Assembly: GCA_958428365.1 (NCBI GenBank)
Contig: CAUAFT010000009.1
Location: 1-64,000 of the forward strand
From: an uncultured Lachnospiraceae bacterium
Lineage (GTDB): Bacteria > Bacillota > Clostridia > Lachnospirales > Lachnospiraceae
Direction of reading: 5' to 3'
Length of the DNA stretch: 64,000 nucleotides
The position numbers and the translations under genes were made by a program. Of this stretch, positions 8,779 to 16,622 are shown piece by piece (the stretch's first letter is position 1; each line of letters starts with the position of its first letter). Below the pieces are notes generated by a model. The model saw only the letters and a program-made list of their open reading frames with translations. It was not told the DNA's origin and did no database searches.

Positions 8779-9363
8779 TTACTGTGCTTCCAGCTCTTTT
8801 AACTGCTGCTCCCTCTCCTCCAGTTCCTGTTCCCATGCGGAGTACTTGTCTATGAGCTTGTTCTCATAATTCAGTATATGAATATTATCAGAGGTTGCCG
8901 CCAAAAACATCATGGTTGCCACCGAGACTGCCAGGATCAGGGTGGTGATCATAAAGAAATGACAGCGTGTCTTATAGTCCCTGTTTTTTTCTTTTCGCTC
9001 TTTTTTTTGATTCTTTTCCTCCACTGACTCTGTCGTTTCTTTGGAGGAACGTTCCTTCTTTTTCCTCTTTTTTTCCTCCTTCGGCAAGTGTACGGTAATT
9101 GCCGCCACATCCTCATTCCGAACCGCCGGAACCATCAGAAGATACTCTCTCAACTCCTTTAAAAAGCAATAGCCGATGGGCGTCTCAAAGAGATCCTGGC
9201 GGATGAGATTCTGATAGACCTGAAACACGGTTTCCGGGTTCTTTAAATCCGTTTTCTGCCGGATGAACCGGACTCCCTCCAGCTCTCTTTTGGCCCATTC
9301 CGCCTCTTCCTCCGTCTCAAATAAAAAGCCTCCTACCTCGTAGGTTCCCTGTAGTCGCTCCAT
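8779..9363 (-). CDS. Unknown membrane protein with C-terminal coiled coil
   Basis: Start at 9363 (MERLQGTYEVGGFLF), with AAGGAG seven bases before it, giving 194 residues. The first 95 residues are soluble and contain 'FETEEEAEWAKRELEGVRFI'. A Lys/Glu-rich linker (about 97-130) follows, then one transmembrane helix (ITTLILAVSVATMMFLAA, about 140-158), then a short Glu/Gln/Leu coiled coil (WEQELEEREQQLKELEAQ) at the C-terminus. The last residues lie outside or inside depending on topology. No family is recognised. It precedes the two-component operon by only about 55 bases. Confidence 0.55.
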   Translation of the reverse strand: MERLQGTYEVGGFLFETEEEAEWAKRELEGVRFIRQKTDLKNPETVFQVYQNLIRQDLFETPIGYCFLKELREYLLMVPAVRNEDVAAITVHLPKEEKKRKKKERSSKETTESVEEKNQKKERKEKNRDYKTRCHFFMITTLILAVSVATMMFLAATSDNIHILNYENKLIDKYSAWEQELEEREQQLKELEAQ

Positions 9364-9601
9364 GGTTTTCTCCTTATTGTATGCCAACATTATCTGTCAA
9401 GATCCGTTCTGTCCCCATGGGCAGACTCTGTGTTCCTGCCCGGAGAGCTATTACTATTCTTTCCAAATATTATAAAAAACAGCCTTTGGAAATGCAAGGT
9501 CTAATTCCCAAAGTTCTTGTCAAAACCTCTTTTAAAATCGAAAAATATCCTTTATAATATGAATCATTACAAAAGATCGAGATACAGGGAGGTTTTTACT
9601 T

Positions 9602-10192
9602 ATGATGTTTGACGATTTTGTGGATCATACGGATCGCTACCGTGCATTTATAGAGGAGCTTTTAGATGCAGATTCCGAAGGACGTTTTGATGAGGTGTTT
9701 AACCGGGCTTACGGGATGGGAACCTATACCATCAATGAGTTTATTGACGTCTACGCCATGGTGGACAGCGACTGCATTGATTTTTACAAAAATCAGGATA
9801 CTTCCGAGGAGGCGCTGAAAATGGACGCCCTGAGACTTCGCATCCTTAGCTCTCTCTCAGAAGCCAACACGGCAGAGATCGCATTCGAGCTCGCCGCCTG
9901 CTTCTTTGAACACTTCACAAAGGGTACGCAGAAGATGGATGAGAGCGAGAGCGCCAAAGAGAGCCTGACTCGGATTTTTAAATGTATTGCTTCCACAGGT
10001 TCCTGGTCAGAATTTTTTGCAGGCTTAGAACCTGTATTCCACACCTACTACGCGGAATTTTCAGACCAGATCGGCTTCGACTGTTCCCGGCTGGCAGGCA
10101 TCACCTGCAACCCGGAGCGTGGAAAACAGATCATTGAAAATGAGAACTGCCATCCGAGCTTCCGTCAGGCCTATCTGGAACGGGATCTGTAA
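9602..10192 (+). CDS. Unknown soluble protein, plus-strand orphan
   Basis: A 196-residue acidic protein, one of few plus-strand genes here. GGGAGG lies about ten bases before the ATG at 9602 and TATAAT at 9553-9558 marks a promoter without a clear -35 box. The protein is mostly alpha-helical, with no signal peptide, membrane segment or Cys-rich motif. A Cys/Phe-rich region lies around FELAACFFEHFTKG. I do not recognise the family. It converges on the minus-strand gene at 10265 across a shared bidirectional terminator. The 238 bases before it contain only divergent upstream regions. Confidence 0.6.
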   Translation: MMFDDFVDHTDRYRAFIEELLDADSEGRFDEVFNRAYGMGTYTINEFIDVYAMVDSDCIDFYKNQDTSEEALKMDALRLRILSSLSEANTAEIAFELAACFFEHFTKGTQKMDESESAKESLTRIFKCIASTGSWSEFFAGLEPVFHTYYAEFSDQIGFDCSRLAGITCNPERGKQIIENENCHPSFRQAYLERDL

Positions 10193-10200
10193 AATAATAT

Positions 10201-10237
10201 AAAATGAGAGACACATCACATCTGTGTCTCTCATTTT
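10201..10237. terminator. Bidirectional intrinsic terminator
   Basis: Perfect 15-bp stem (10201-10215 with 10223-10237), 7-base loop, A tract on one side and T tract on the other. It separates the convergent genes at 9602 and 10265. Confidence 0.88.
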
Positions 10238-10264
10238 GCATTTTATCTGTCCAACAAGACTCTT

Positions 10265-10660
10265 TTATTTATATTTATTATACAGATCCTTCATCTGCTG
10301 AATCTCCTGCTCGGAAAAACTCTCCTTCACATATTCTTTCAGCCCCTCCGTATCCTGGTTCTTAAGATATCCGCTCACCTCGGAGATGGTTCCCGCATTC
10401 ACCTTATCTTCCACGATCTGGTTCACAGTCTCCTGATCTTCCTCGCTCATGGAATCATAGATCTTCTGTGCCTGCTCTGCCTGTTCACTGCTTACCCCTT
10501 CCGGAAGCTGTTCTTCAAACATCTTGGTTGCGATGGCGGAGGTGACTTTTGCCTTTGCCTTATCGTAGACGACGAACCTTAACACCAGCCCCACTGCCAC
10601 TATGATAATAAGTACGATCACAAGCTTTATCAGTTTTGATTTCTTTTTTCTTCCTGCCAT
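10265..10660 (-). CDS. Small membrane-anchored protein, unknown
   Basis: A 131-residue protein with a basic N-terminus (MAGRKKKSKLIKL), one transmembrane anchor (VIVLIIIVAVGLVLRFVV, about 14-31) and a helical acidic domain outside (about 35-131). AAGGAG lies about eight bases before the ATG. The soluble part has repeated helix patterns such as 'SEEDQETVNQIVEDKV' and 'SEQEIQQMKDLYNKYK'. It is single-gene, ending at a bidirectional terminator. No known family is assigned. Confidence 0.6.
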   Translation of the reverse strand: MAGRKKKSKLIKLVIVLIIIVAVGLVLRFVVYDKAKAKVTSAIATKMFEEQLPEGVSSEQAEQAQKIYDSMSEEDQETVNQIVEDKVNAGTISEVSGYLKNQDTEGLKEYVKESFSEQEIQQMKDLYNKYK

Positions 10661-10791
10661 TTTATCACTCCTTTTTCAGTCCATTTCTTCTGCATGACAG
10701 ATGTCTTTTTGCGAACTCCTTTAATCTAGCATATTTGGCCGGATTTTTCCATGAATTTTACGAATCTTAAAAAAGAACTAAGATTTTTCTC

Positions 10792-11823
10792 TTAAGCAAA
10801 GAGACGTTCGTAATTCTCATCTTTCACCAATTCTTCCACCATACATTTGCGCAAAGGTTCTTCCTCAAACAGCTCTCTGTTACTTTTTACCAGTTCCTCT
10901 ATATCATTGCCGCAGCTTTCCATCCAGACATCATTTTCCTCAAAATACTCGAAGAATTTATCCACATTGTCATCTGTCCAGATATCCTCCGTTAAGGACG
11001 CGTCAAATACTTTCAGCATATTATCCAGATAATCTGCTCTGCCCTCCTCTATATCTCTCCATTCATCCTCTGACAACCGTATTTCTTTTAAAAGGCTGTC
11101 GCAAAATGAGACGATCTTCTGTCTTCCCAGCACAGACTGATACTCGTTAGAATTGTTCTCCGTCAGGATCTTCTTGCCCACCGTATCCAGCATCACGTCC
11201 ATCTTTTTGATCAGAAGCTTCATCTCATCCACTGTGGCTTCCACCTTCTGAGTGGACTGCTTTTCTTTTAAAATGTTCAGATATGCTTTGAACATATCCG
11301 ACCATTGTTTACTCAAAAATTCTTTTATATCGATGATCTTGTCAAATTCAGTGATGGAGATATTGCCGATGTTCTTGATCTCTTTGATAAATCGAAATAC
11401 ATTGATGTCCTTGGTGCTTCCAAATTTGATCTGTCCGCCATGATCCTCAAACTGTTCCACATTCAATTCGTAGATCTCATATTCCGTATAGACCTTCCGG
11501 TCCACAAAGGCATAAAGAGGGATCCCATTGGCGACGGCCGTCTTGAATTCATTGCGGGTCACGGACATATATTCCTCAAATCCCGCCGCATTTTCCCCGG
11601 TGGCAGGACTGCCGTAATTTCCTCCGATAATAAGGATCACCATATCTGCTCCGCCCATCGCCTCATAACAGGATTTATCCAAGGGCTGTCCCGGCGTGTA
11701 TCCGATGTCTCCGTCTTCAAATAAGATTGGTTCGAAATCATGTACTTTGATAAAATTAGATAAATCTTCTCTGATGTATTTCAGATCATAAAACGTAGAA
11801 CTGATAAAGATTCTTGGTTTCAT
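10792..11823 (-). CDS. DUF4062-domain protein
   Basis: A 343-residue soluble protein. The first 115 residues form a DUF4062 domain: it opens MKPRIFISSTFYDLKYIRED and continues with the conserved acidic/Gly features (FEDGDIGYTPGQPLD, MVILIIGGNYGS). DUF4062 has a flavodoxin/TIR-like fold and is usually fused to effector or NTPase modules, including in proteins tied to antiphage defence. Here it stands alone with a helical C-terminal half (about 150-343) that I do not recognise. GGGGAGG precedes the start, with a strong promoter at 11856-11884. It lies just outside the mobile element, so it probably belongs to the host chromosome. A role in defence is inference only. Confidence 0.75.
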   Translation of the reverse strand: MKPRIFISSTFYDLKYIREDLSNFIKVHDFEPILFEDGDIGYTPGQPLDKSCYEAMGGADMVILIIGGNYGSPATGENAAGFEEYMSVTRNEFKTAVANGIPLYAFVDRKVYTEYEIYELNVEQFEDHGGQIKFGSTKDINVFRFIKEIKNIGNISITEFDKIIDIKEFLSKQWSDMFKAYLNILKEKQSTQKVEATVDEMKLLIKKMDVMLDTVGKKILTENNSNEYQSVLGRQKIVSFCDSLLKEIRLSEDEWRDIEEGRADYLDNMLKVFDASLTEDIWTDDNVDKFFEYFEENDVWMESCGNDIEELVKSNRELFEEEPLRKCMVEELVKDENYERLFA

Positions 11824-11855
11824 ATGCTTCCTCCCCTTTTCGTAATATTTCCATT

Positions 11856-11884
11856 ATTATACATAGTTTGGGAGAGGTTGGCAA
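11856..11884 (-). promoter_or_regulatory. Promoter of the DUF4062 gene
   Basis: TTGCCA (11879-11884) and a perfect TATAAT (11856-11861), 17 bp apart, minus strand. The -35 box overlaps the T tract of the terminator before it. Confidence 0.75.
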
Positions 11885-11922
11885 GACAAAAGAGGAAGTC
11901 TAACCGAAGTCAGACCTCCTCT
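11883..11922 (-). terminator. Intrinsic terminator with UUCG tetraloop, probably the displaced ssrA terminator
   Basis: On the minus strand a 14-bp stem (11909-11922 with 11891-11904, two G-U pairs) is capped by a TTCG loop and followed by TTTGTCTT. It lies on the chromosomal side of the left att site. Without the element, this would sit about 80 bases after the tmRNA 3' end, so it is probably ssrA's own terminator. It may now serve the recombinase gene. Confidence 0.75.
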
Positions 11923-12003
11923 ATTATCACGACAAATCCGAAACAGTGCTTTACGAAAAATAAAGTGTTCGGATTCGCACCTTTTAATGGAAACGAAGCG
12001 GTA

Positions 12004-12029
12004 CTAGACGAACTATGAAACGAACTGCC
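12004..12029. repeat. Left attachment half-site of the element
   Basis: CTAG at 12004-12007, nine bases, then the 13-bp arm at 12017-12029, which ends three bases before the recombinase stop codon. Its inverted partner is at 19487-19511. Confidence 0.75.
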
Positions 12030-12031
12030 AT

Positions 12032-13660
12032 TTAAAAAGACTCTTCGTCCTCGTCCTTAGCTATCATTGATTCCAACGTTTTCCTAAATTCTTCTGAAAC
12101 ATCTGTTATTTCCCTTGGAGCGTCAATAAACCCCATTATATTATCAAGGTTATCTAAATATTCGTTAAATTCTTTCAGATTAACTTCTTGATTATCATCG
12201 CTGTAATAGAAATTAACAATAAACTTATCATTGTAAATATAAATCTTCTCCACCAAATAATCAAGAACTTTATCACGCAGAGAGGGTTCATTTAGATTTC
12301 CAACAAAACATTCAAGATAACGCACAACATGTTCTTTCTTTAACGCATACTTCTGCCGGTTTTTTTCAGCAGTTAATTCATCATTATACAATCGTTTGCG
12401 TTCCTCTAATTCTTGCATCCTTTCCTGTGTTGTTTCATTAAATATTCCCATTTCTATTGCTTTAGCATAATTACCCAATTTTACTTCTATGTCTTTTATA
12501 TTCGCAACTAATGACTTTTCGTAACTATCATCACTTCCAAACTCTCGCATATAGTAATCATATACTCTTTCTGAAATAATTATCCTCAACGCTGGGTCAT
12601 TTATATATTCACTCAAAATATGTGCCACAGCTCTTTCAATATCATTCTTCCTAACGTTCTTTATACTGCACATATGTTTTTTATGATTATTGCAAGTGTA
12701 ATAATAATAGACTTTACCTTTATTACTACTTGTTCCACTCGTTCCGCTTAATGGTGCTCCACATTCCCCACAAAACAATTTACCTGTGAGCCAGAAATCA
12801 ACACCTTCCAATGGATTAACCTTTAGTTTTTTTGCTCCACCACGTCCACCATGCTTGTTTTTTACCATAAGTTCCTGTACTCGTTCAAATATGTCTGTAC
12901 TAACAAGCGGCGGAAAACCATTTTCGACAGTTATCTCTCCCCAAGTATATTCGCCGATATAACTGCGATTATGTAAGGTATGCCATAAACTTTTCTCTGT
13001 AAAAGGCTTATCCCTCACCGTTTTATAGCCAGCCATATTTAATTCTTCCGCTATGACTTTCATAGGCTTACCTTCCGCATAGTCATTAAAAATACGTTGA
13101 ACAATCGGGGCGGTATCGGGGTCTATTTCATATCTCTGATTTTTTTGACCTTTATACCCCAAAATTTTATGTCCGTTATACAATGCTTTTTCCGCATTAT
13201 ATGTAAGTCCTCTACTCACATTCTTGCTATGCTGAATAATAAAATGTTCAGCCAATGCTTCCTCTATTCCCTCTATGAGTGCCCGCTCTGCCTCATCTTC
13301 CGGCATTGTCTCGGCTACATACTCAATTTTTACTCCGCATTCTCTTAATTTACTTTTTGCTATTGCAGAGTCTATACGGTCTCGTGATAATCTATCAGTT
13401 TTCCATAATATCAAATACGCTGGTCTGATTTTTTTCACTTCATTAAGCATCAACTGAAATTGTGGTCGGTCTGCCCTCGTTCCGCTAATAGCTCGGTCTG
13501 CATATTCCTTGATAATATGAAGCCCATGTGCCTTGCAATATTTTTTTGCTTCTTGTTGCTGTTGCTCGATAGAACATTCCCTTTGTGCGTCAGAAGAATA
13601 TCGGTAATAACATATTGCATTTGTATTATCATTTTGCACAAATCTCTTTGCTCTTGCCAT
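12032..13660 (-). CDS. Large serine recombinase (integrase)
   Basis: Catalyses integration and excision of the element by serine-mediated double-strand exchange. The start at 13660 (MARAKRFVQND, 542 residues) follows GAGGTG; a longer reading adds seven residues without a ribosome site. The resolvase catalytic domain (about 10-150) has the nucleophile Ser in CYYRYSSDAQRE and the conserved LILWKTDRLSRDRID. A recombinase DNA-binding domain (about 165-270) follows, then a zinc ribbon (about 300-350) with LFCGECGAPL and YYTCNNHKKHMC. A coiled coil (about 375-430) and a C-terminal tail complete it. It is the leftmost gene, next to the left half-site, as usual for such elements. Confidence 0.93.
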   Translation of the reverse strand: MARAKRFVQNDNTNAICYYRYSSDAQRECSIEQQQQEAKKYCKAHGLHIIKEYADRAISGTRADRPQFQLMLNEVKKIRPAYLILWKTDRLSRDRIDSAIAKSKLRECGVKIEYVAETMPEDEAERALIEGIEEALAEHFIIQHSKNVSRGLTYNAEKALYNGHKILGYKGQKNQRYEIDPDTAPIVQRIFNDYAEGKPMKVIAEELNMAGYKTVRDKPFTEKSLWHTLHNRSYIGEYTWGEITVENGFPPLVSTDIFERVQELMVKNKHGGRGGAKKLKVNPLEGVDFWLTGKLFCGECGAPLSGTSGTSSNKGKVYYYYTCNNHKKHMCSIKNVRKNDIERAVAHILSEYINDPALRIIISERVYDYYMREFGSDDSYEKSLVANIKDIEVKLGNYAKAIEMGIFNETTQERMQELEERKRLYNDELTAEKNRQKYALKKEHVVRYLECFVGNLNEPSLRDKVLDYLVEKIYIYNDKFIVNFYYSDDNQEVNLKEFNEYLDNLDNIMGFIDAPREITDVSEEFRKTLESMIAKDEDEESF

Positions 13661-13709
13661 TTTGCACCTCGTTTCATTCATATAATTGTCACTCTTAACT
13701 ACTAAATTT

Positions 13710-13770
13710 ATTATATCATCTAAATAACTCCCGTCAAGTCTGTTTTACAATAAACTTGACGGGAGTTATT
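13710..13770 (-). promoter_or_regulatory. Recombinase promoter embedded in a 17-bp inverted repeat
   Basis: On the minus strand TTGACG (13732-13737) and TATAAT (13710-13715) are 16 bp apart, about 50 bp before the recombinase start. The -35 box lies inside one arm of a perfect 17-bp inverted repeat (13723-13739 with 13754-13770, 14-base loop). A protein binding the palindrome would occlude the -35, so it may be an operator; read as RNA from upstream it could also act as a terminator. Confidence 0.7.
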
Positions 13771-13802
13771 CAACAAAAAAATTATTTCGCTTAAAATAGT
13801 CT

Positions 13803-14099
13803 GTTCCGCAATTCCACTTTTTTCCTCAATACATTATATATATATTTAAAATTACACCAAATAAGGGTATTTTATATATTTCTCTATATATAATAATATT
13901 ATTAAATATAAATGGAATTGTGGAACGGGGTACTTCAAACCCTTATAAACACTGGATTTGTAGCGTTCCGTTTTCTGTTCCACTTTTTTTGAAAAATGGA
14001 ATTGCGGAACGGAAAAAGTGGAACTGTAAGGAATTTCTCCATTTCCTGTTCCACTTCTTAAAAAAAGCGGAACAGGAAACGGTACAGAAATCGGAACGG
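13803..14099. repeat. Cluster of GGAAC/GTTCC repeats in noncoding DNA
   Basis: About 300 bases between the recombinase promoter and the XRE gene carry many copies of GTTCC(A/G) or its complement in both orientations. TGGAATTGCGGAAC occurs at 13997-14010 and inverted at 13803-13816, with a one-base variant at 13913-13926. A perfect 11-bp inverted repeat (14042-14052 with 14069-14079) closes the cluster. A very A+T-rich stretch (about 13828-13910) lies in the middle. This resembles iteron or multi-operator DNA. No replication protein gene is visible. Overlapping open frames on both strands merely translate the repeats. Confidence 0.65.
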
Positions 14100-14107
14100 G
14101 AAGAACC

Positions 14108-14338
14108 TTATTCAATGCTATTCGCCTGTTGCTCTTTCTCATAATATGCTATGAGTTTTTTCATCATACGAAAGGCATTATCCCGAGGGTGACGAACACC
14201 CTCTTCATATTTTCTATAAGTATCTTCGTCCATATCGAAGATTGCCGCAAATTCCTTTCGTGACAACCCCAGTTCCTCTCTCTTCAACCGAAGATATACC
14301 ATAGGAACATCGTGGACAATACTCATAACGTCCTGCAT
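14108..14338 (-). CDS. XRE-family helix-turn-helix regulator
   Basis: A 76-residue protein with ribosome site AAGGAGGTGAGATA. Residues about 12-65 form a compact HTH_3-type domain: LKREELGLSRKEFAAIFDMD, then DTYRKYEEGVRHPRD, which matches the helix pattern of the Cro/CI superfamily. There is no effector domain, so it is a small repressor-type protein. It probably controls element genes; the palindrome at the recombinase promoter or the GGAAC repeats just downstream are candidate sites. Part of the integrated element. Confidence 0.8.
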   Translation of the reverse strand: MQDVMSIVHDVPMVYLRLKREELGLSRKEFAAIFDMDEDTYRKYEEGVRHPRDNAFRMMKKLIAYYEKEQQANSIE

Positions 14339-14511
14339 TATCTCACCTCCTTTCAGATTTTAGCTTTTTAACAATCCTCTCTGTAATTACGGAACAAGTA
14401 TAATTCTTAATTTTTTATTAAATATTTAGCAACTGCTTGACAAACAAGAAAATTTTTCACTATACTGTCGTAAGACAGGAATAAAAGTTAAAAAACTTTC
14501 ATGAATAAAAG

Positions 14512-14613
14512 CGCCACGCAAGTGGCGGTCTTAAGGTCTTAAACTTAATGTTGTAAGTGAATGAGATTACACAGGACAAGAAATCATAAGAAAAAGCGCC
14601 ACGCAAGTGGCGC
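14512..14613 (-). terminator. Twin hairpins with GCAA/TTGC loop
   Basis: Two near-identical stem-loops at 14512-14527 and 14596-14613, about 84 bp apart, both with stem GCCAC/GTGGC around GCAA. On the minus strand each is followed by a T-rich tract (TTTTATT and TTTTTC), so both could end transcription from the mobilization genes. The rest of 14339-14733 holds no gene. Confidence 0.55.
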
Positions 14614-14688
14614 AAAAAATATAGAATTATAAAAGAACAGAACTGTAAAAGATAGCCAGTATATTATAGATTATCACACAAAATCACA

Positions 14689-14735
14689 CCCCCATTTTTT
14701 AAGGAAAAAATCCTTACAAACTGGGGGCTTTTTTT
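14689..14735 (+). terminator. G5/C5 hairpin after the relaxase gene
   Basis: CCCCCA (14689-14694) pairs with TGGGGG (14722-14727) around an inner AAGG-A6-TCCTT hairpin, followed on the plus strand by seven T's. As drawn it terminates plus-strand transcription although no plus-strand gene leads into it. It may instead be a structural end of the mob transcript. Confidence 0.5.
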
Positions 14736-16008
14736 ACAAAGACATACCTATGTCTTTTGATAACGTCGGAGCATTCGGCAAGAGGTTTTCATTCAATTTT
14801 TCTTCGGGTGTATGCGTTGCCATCAACCGCTTGATTTTATTTTCTAAAATCCACAATTTCCGTTCTGTCGAATCACGTTTTGCATAATCTTCATCTAAGC
14901 AGGCATCATTCTCATCTTCGGTTATTTTCTTTAATTGTTCCAGTTGAAGCTGAATACTCTGTCTTTCCTTTAATAGTTGCTGATACTCTCTGTCTTTCTG
15001 TAATGAACGAGAAAGCTTCTGTTGTTCTACTATTTCTTTTTGCATTTCTAACTCCTGTTTCGATTCTGTTTTTGCTGTGTTAATAAGTTGCGGTACTACT
15101 GAAATAACAGGCGATTGAATCGGCTCTGCTTTTGCCGCCTGCTGTGTCTGCTCTTTTTCTCTTTCTTCCGCTTGCCGGAGTTGAATCCAATCCGACATAG
15201 ACAAAACAGGCGGTTGTTGCTTATTCTGTCTTTTTTGTTTATTGACAAGTAATGTTTCCTCTATCGCCTGTCGGGTATATTGCTCTCCGAGCTTGTCAGA
15301 ACGCTTTTTATGCTCTTTTCCGTCGCTATCCATAACTTTATAGGTAAAATGCTCTTTTAACGCTCCATTCGCCTTGTAGAGCGTTGGAGAGATACCCTCC
15401 GCAAGCAAAAAATCGTGAAATTCTTGTATTGTAGTTGAATTAGCAAGTGCCTTATCAATGCTTGCTTTTAGATTTTCAAACCAACCGTTTCTCCTGTTGC
15501 TCCAATACTCGCCCTGTGTCTGTTTCTGTGCAGAGGGTTTACAGACCTCAAAACCATACTTTTCCATAAGCCTGTCATTTGCCTGTTTTACATATCTGTA
15601 ATGACGATTAGACCTAATACAGCCATTTGTCTGCAAATCGTGATTCAAGACGATGATATGATTATGTACACATTCCCCCTCACTATCCGCATGTGTGATT
15701 ACGATACAAGGGGAAGCAGGATATAATTCATAGCAGAGTTTTCTTCCCAATTCGTTTGCATAAGCTATATGTTCCTCATTAGAAACATTCAATTCGTATT
15801 TCGGGAAAGATTGCAAGATAGAATAGCCTTGCACCTTTCGCCTATGTGCTTTTACAATATCTAAAGCATATGTCAAAAATTGATTGCAGTCTCCCAAATC
15901 AGAATATAGTCTTGCTACACGCTCTTTTTCCTGTTCTGCCTTTGGAGTTATGCAGTATTCTATCAGTGCCTTTATATTTCTGCATTGATGTATACTCGTC
16001 ACGGACAT
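14734..16008 (-). CDS. MobP-type relaxase (mobilization nuclease)
   Basis: Nicks the element's oriT and pilots the strand during helper-dependent conjugation. At 424 residues it has a PF03432-type relaxase domain over about residues 1-240. The metal-binding His triad motif is seen as ITHADSEGECVHNHIIVLN and the N-terminal Tyr candidates in IEYCITPKAE. The C-terminal 180 residues are Gln/Lys/Glu-rich and coiled-coil-like. Its start overlaps the end of mobC by ten bases, so the two are coupled. It lacks primase or coupling-protein domains, consistent with a mobilizable rather than self-transmissible element. Confidence 0.88.
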   Translation of the reverse strand: MSVTSIHQCRNIKALIEYCITPKAEQEKERVARLYSDLGDCNQFLTYALDIVKAHRRKVQGYSILQSFPKYELNVSNEEHIAYANELGRKLCYELYPASPCIVITHADSEGECVHNHIIVLNHDLQTNGCIRSNRHYRYVKQANDRLMEKYGFEVCKPSAQKQTQGEYWSNRRNGWFENLKASIDKALANSTTIQEFHDFLLAEGISPTLYKANGALKEHFTYKVMDSDGKEHKKRSDKLGEQYTRQAIEETLLVNKQKRQNKQQPPVLSMSDWIQLRQAEEREKEQTQQAAKAEPIQSPVISVVPQLINTAKTESKQELEMQKEIVEQQKLSRSLQKDREYQQLLKERQSIQLQLEQLKKITEDENDACLDEDYAKRDSTERKLWILENKIKRLMATHTPEEKLNENLLPNAPTLSKDIGMSL

Positions 16009-16337
16009 ATTGACACCGCCTTTTTCATTTCCTCAAGAACTTGTTGCATAGATTGAAGTTCTGTCACAAGCGTTACATTCATATTTCCCGTGTTACACTT
16101 CCTCGCAATCTGGTTGATATTGATACCGATTTTTGCGATAAGCATATTGCAGTCACGAATCGTCATAATCGTGTCATTATCCCATTTTACAAGTTGAACC
16201 GCTTCTTTTTTGTGAACACCCATAGCAAGAAACCGACGCACCAATTCCGAGCGTGACAGGCACATTTTTTTTGCAAGATTATCTAATTCGTTTCGTTCTT
16301 TTTCTGTCAAGCGTACTCTGATTGATTCCGTTTTCAT
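15999..16337 (-). CDS. MobC-like accessory mobilization protein
   Basis: A 112-residue DNA-binding partner of the relaxase. The N-terminus (about 4-45) looks like a ribbon-helix-helix: SIRVRLTEKERNELDNLA, then LSRSELVRRFLAMGV. The C-terminal part carries the MobC signature IGININQIARKCN near residue 75. MobC proteins bind oriT and help strand opening. Ribosome site AAGGAG precedes the ATG. The candidate oriT lies about 150-200 bases upstream, which is the usual arrangement. Confidence 0.85.
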   Translation of the reverse strand: MKTESIRVRLTEKERNELDNLAKKMCLSRSELVRRFLAMGVHKKEAVQLVKWDNDTIMTIRDCNMLIAKIGININQIARKCNTGNMNVTLVTELQSMQQVLEEMKKAVSICP

Positions 16338-16482
16338 GATGTGCCTGCTCCTTTCCCAAATTTCAATAATGATTTGTCCTACATTTCACATTATATCACT
16401 TTGTTAAATTTTTAACAAGCTACTTGTGCATATATTTTTCTAATCATGATGCCACGCTCGGAATGGATGTGTCGGTTTCTGG

Positions 16483-16541
16483 GCAAGCATGCAAAGTGTG
16501 GTACACACTTCACTGCTTGCTAGGGGCACTTCGTTCCCCTT
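16483..16541. other. Candidate oriT
   Basis: Nested inverted repeats upstream of mobC: GCAAGCA (16483-16489) with TGCTTGC (16514-16520), inside which AAGTGTG-GTA-CACACTT (16494-16510) forms a tight stem. A second stem AGGGG-N7-TTCCCCTT follows at 16522-16541. Position next to mobC and this architecture fit a relaxase nick region. The nick site itself cannot be identified. Confidence 0.55.
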
Positions 16542-16551
16542 AGAACCCCTT

Positions 16552-16604
16552 ACTGCATAAAAAATAGAGGTCGGGGAAAACCCGACCTCTATTTTTTATG
16601 CAGT
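16552..16604. terminator. Perfect 24-bp bidirectional terminator
   Basis: Arms 16552-16575 and 16581-16604 are perfectly complementary with a GAAAA loop and A/T tracts on both sides. It ends the lipoprotein gene at 16623 and insulates the oriT/mob region. Confidence 0.85.
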
Positions 16605-16622
16605 AAAATCAAAGACTGCTGT

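Noticed and set aside
10792..11823. DUF4062 gene as cargo of the mobile element
   Set aside because: It lies outside the left CTAG half-site and beyond the displaced ssrA terminator.
13852..14144. Overlapping open frames on both strands (minus 13852-14142, plus 13920-14144)
   Set aside because: They translate the GGAAC repeat field (recurring PVPQFH-type peptides), have no ribosome site and overlap each other.
14512..14613. Possible CRISPR array
   Set aside because: Only two hairpin copies and no regular spacer pattern; better read as terminators.
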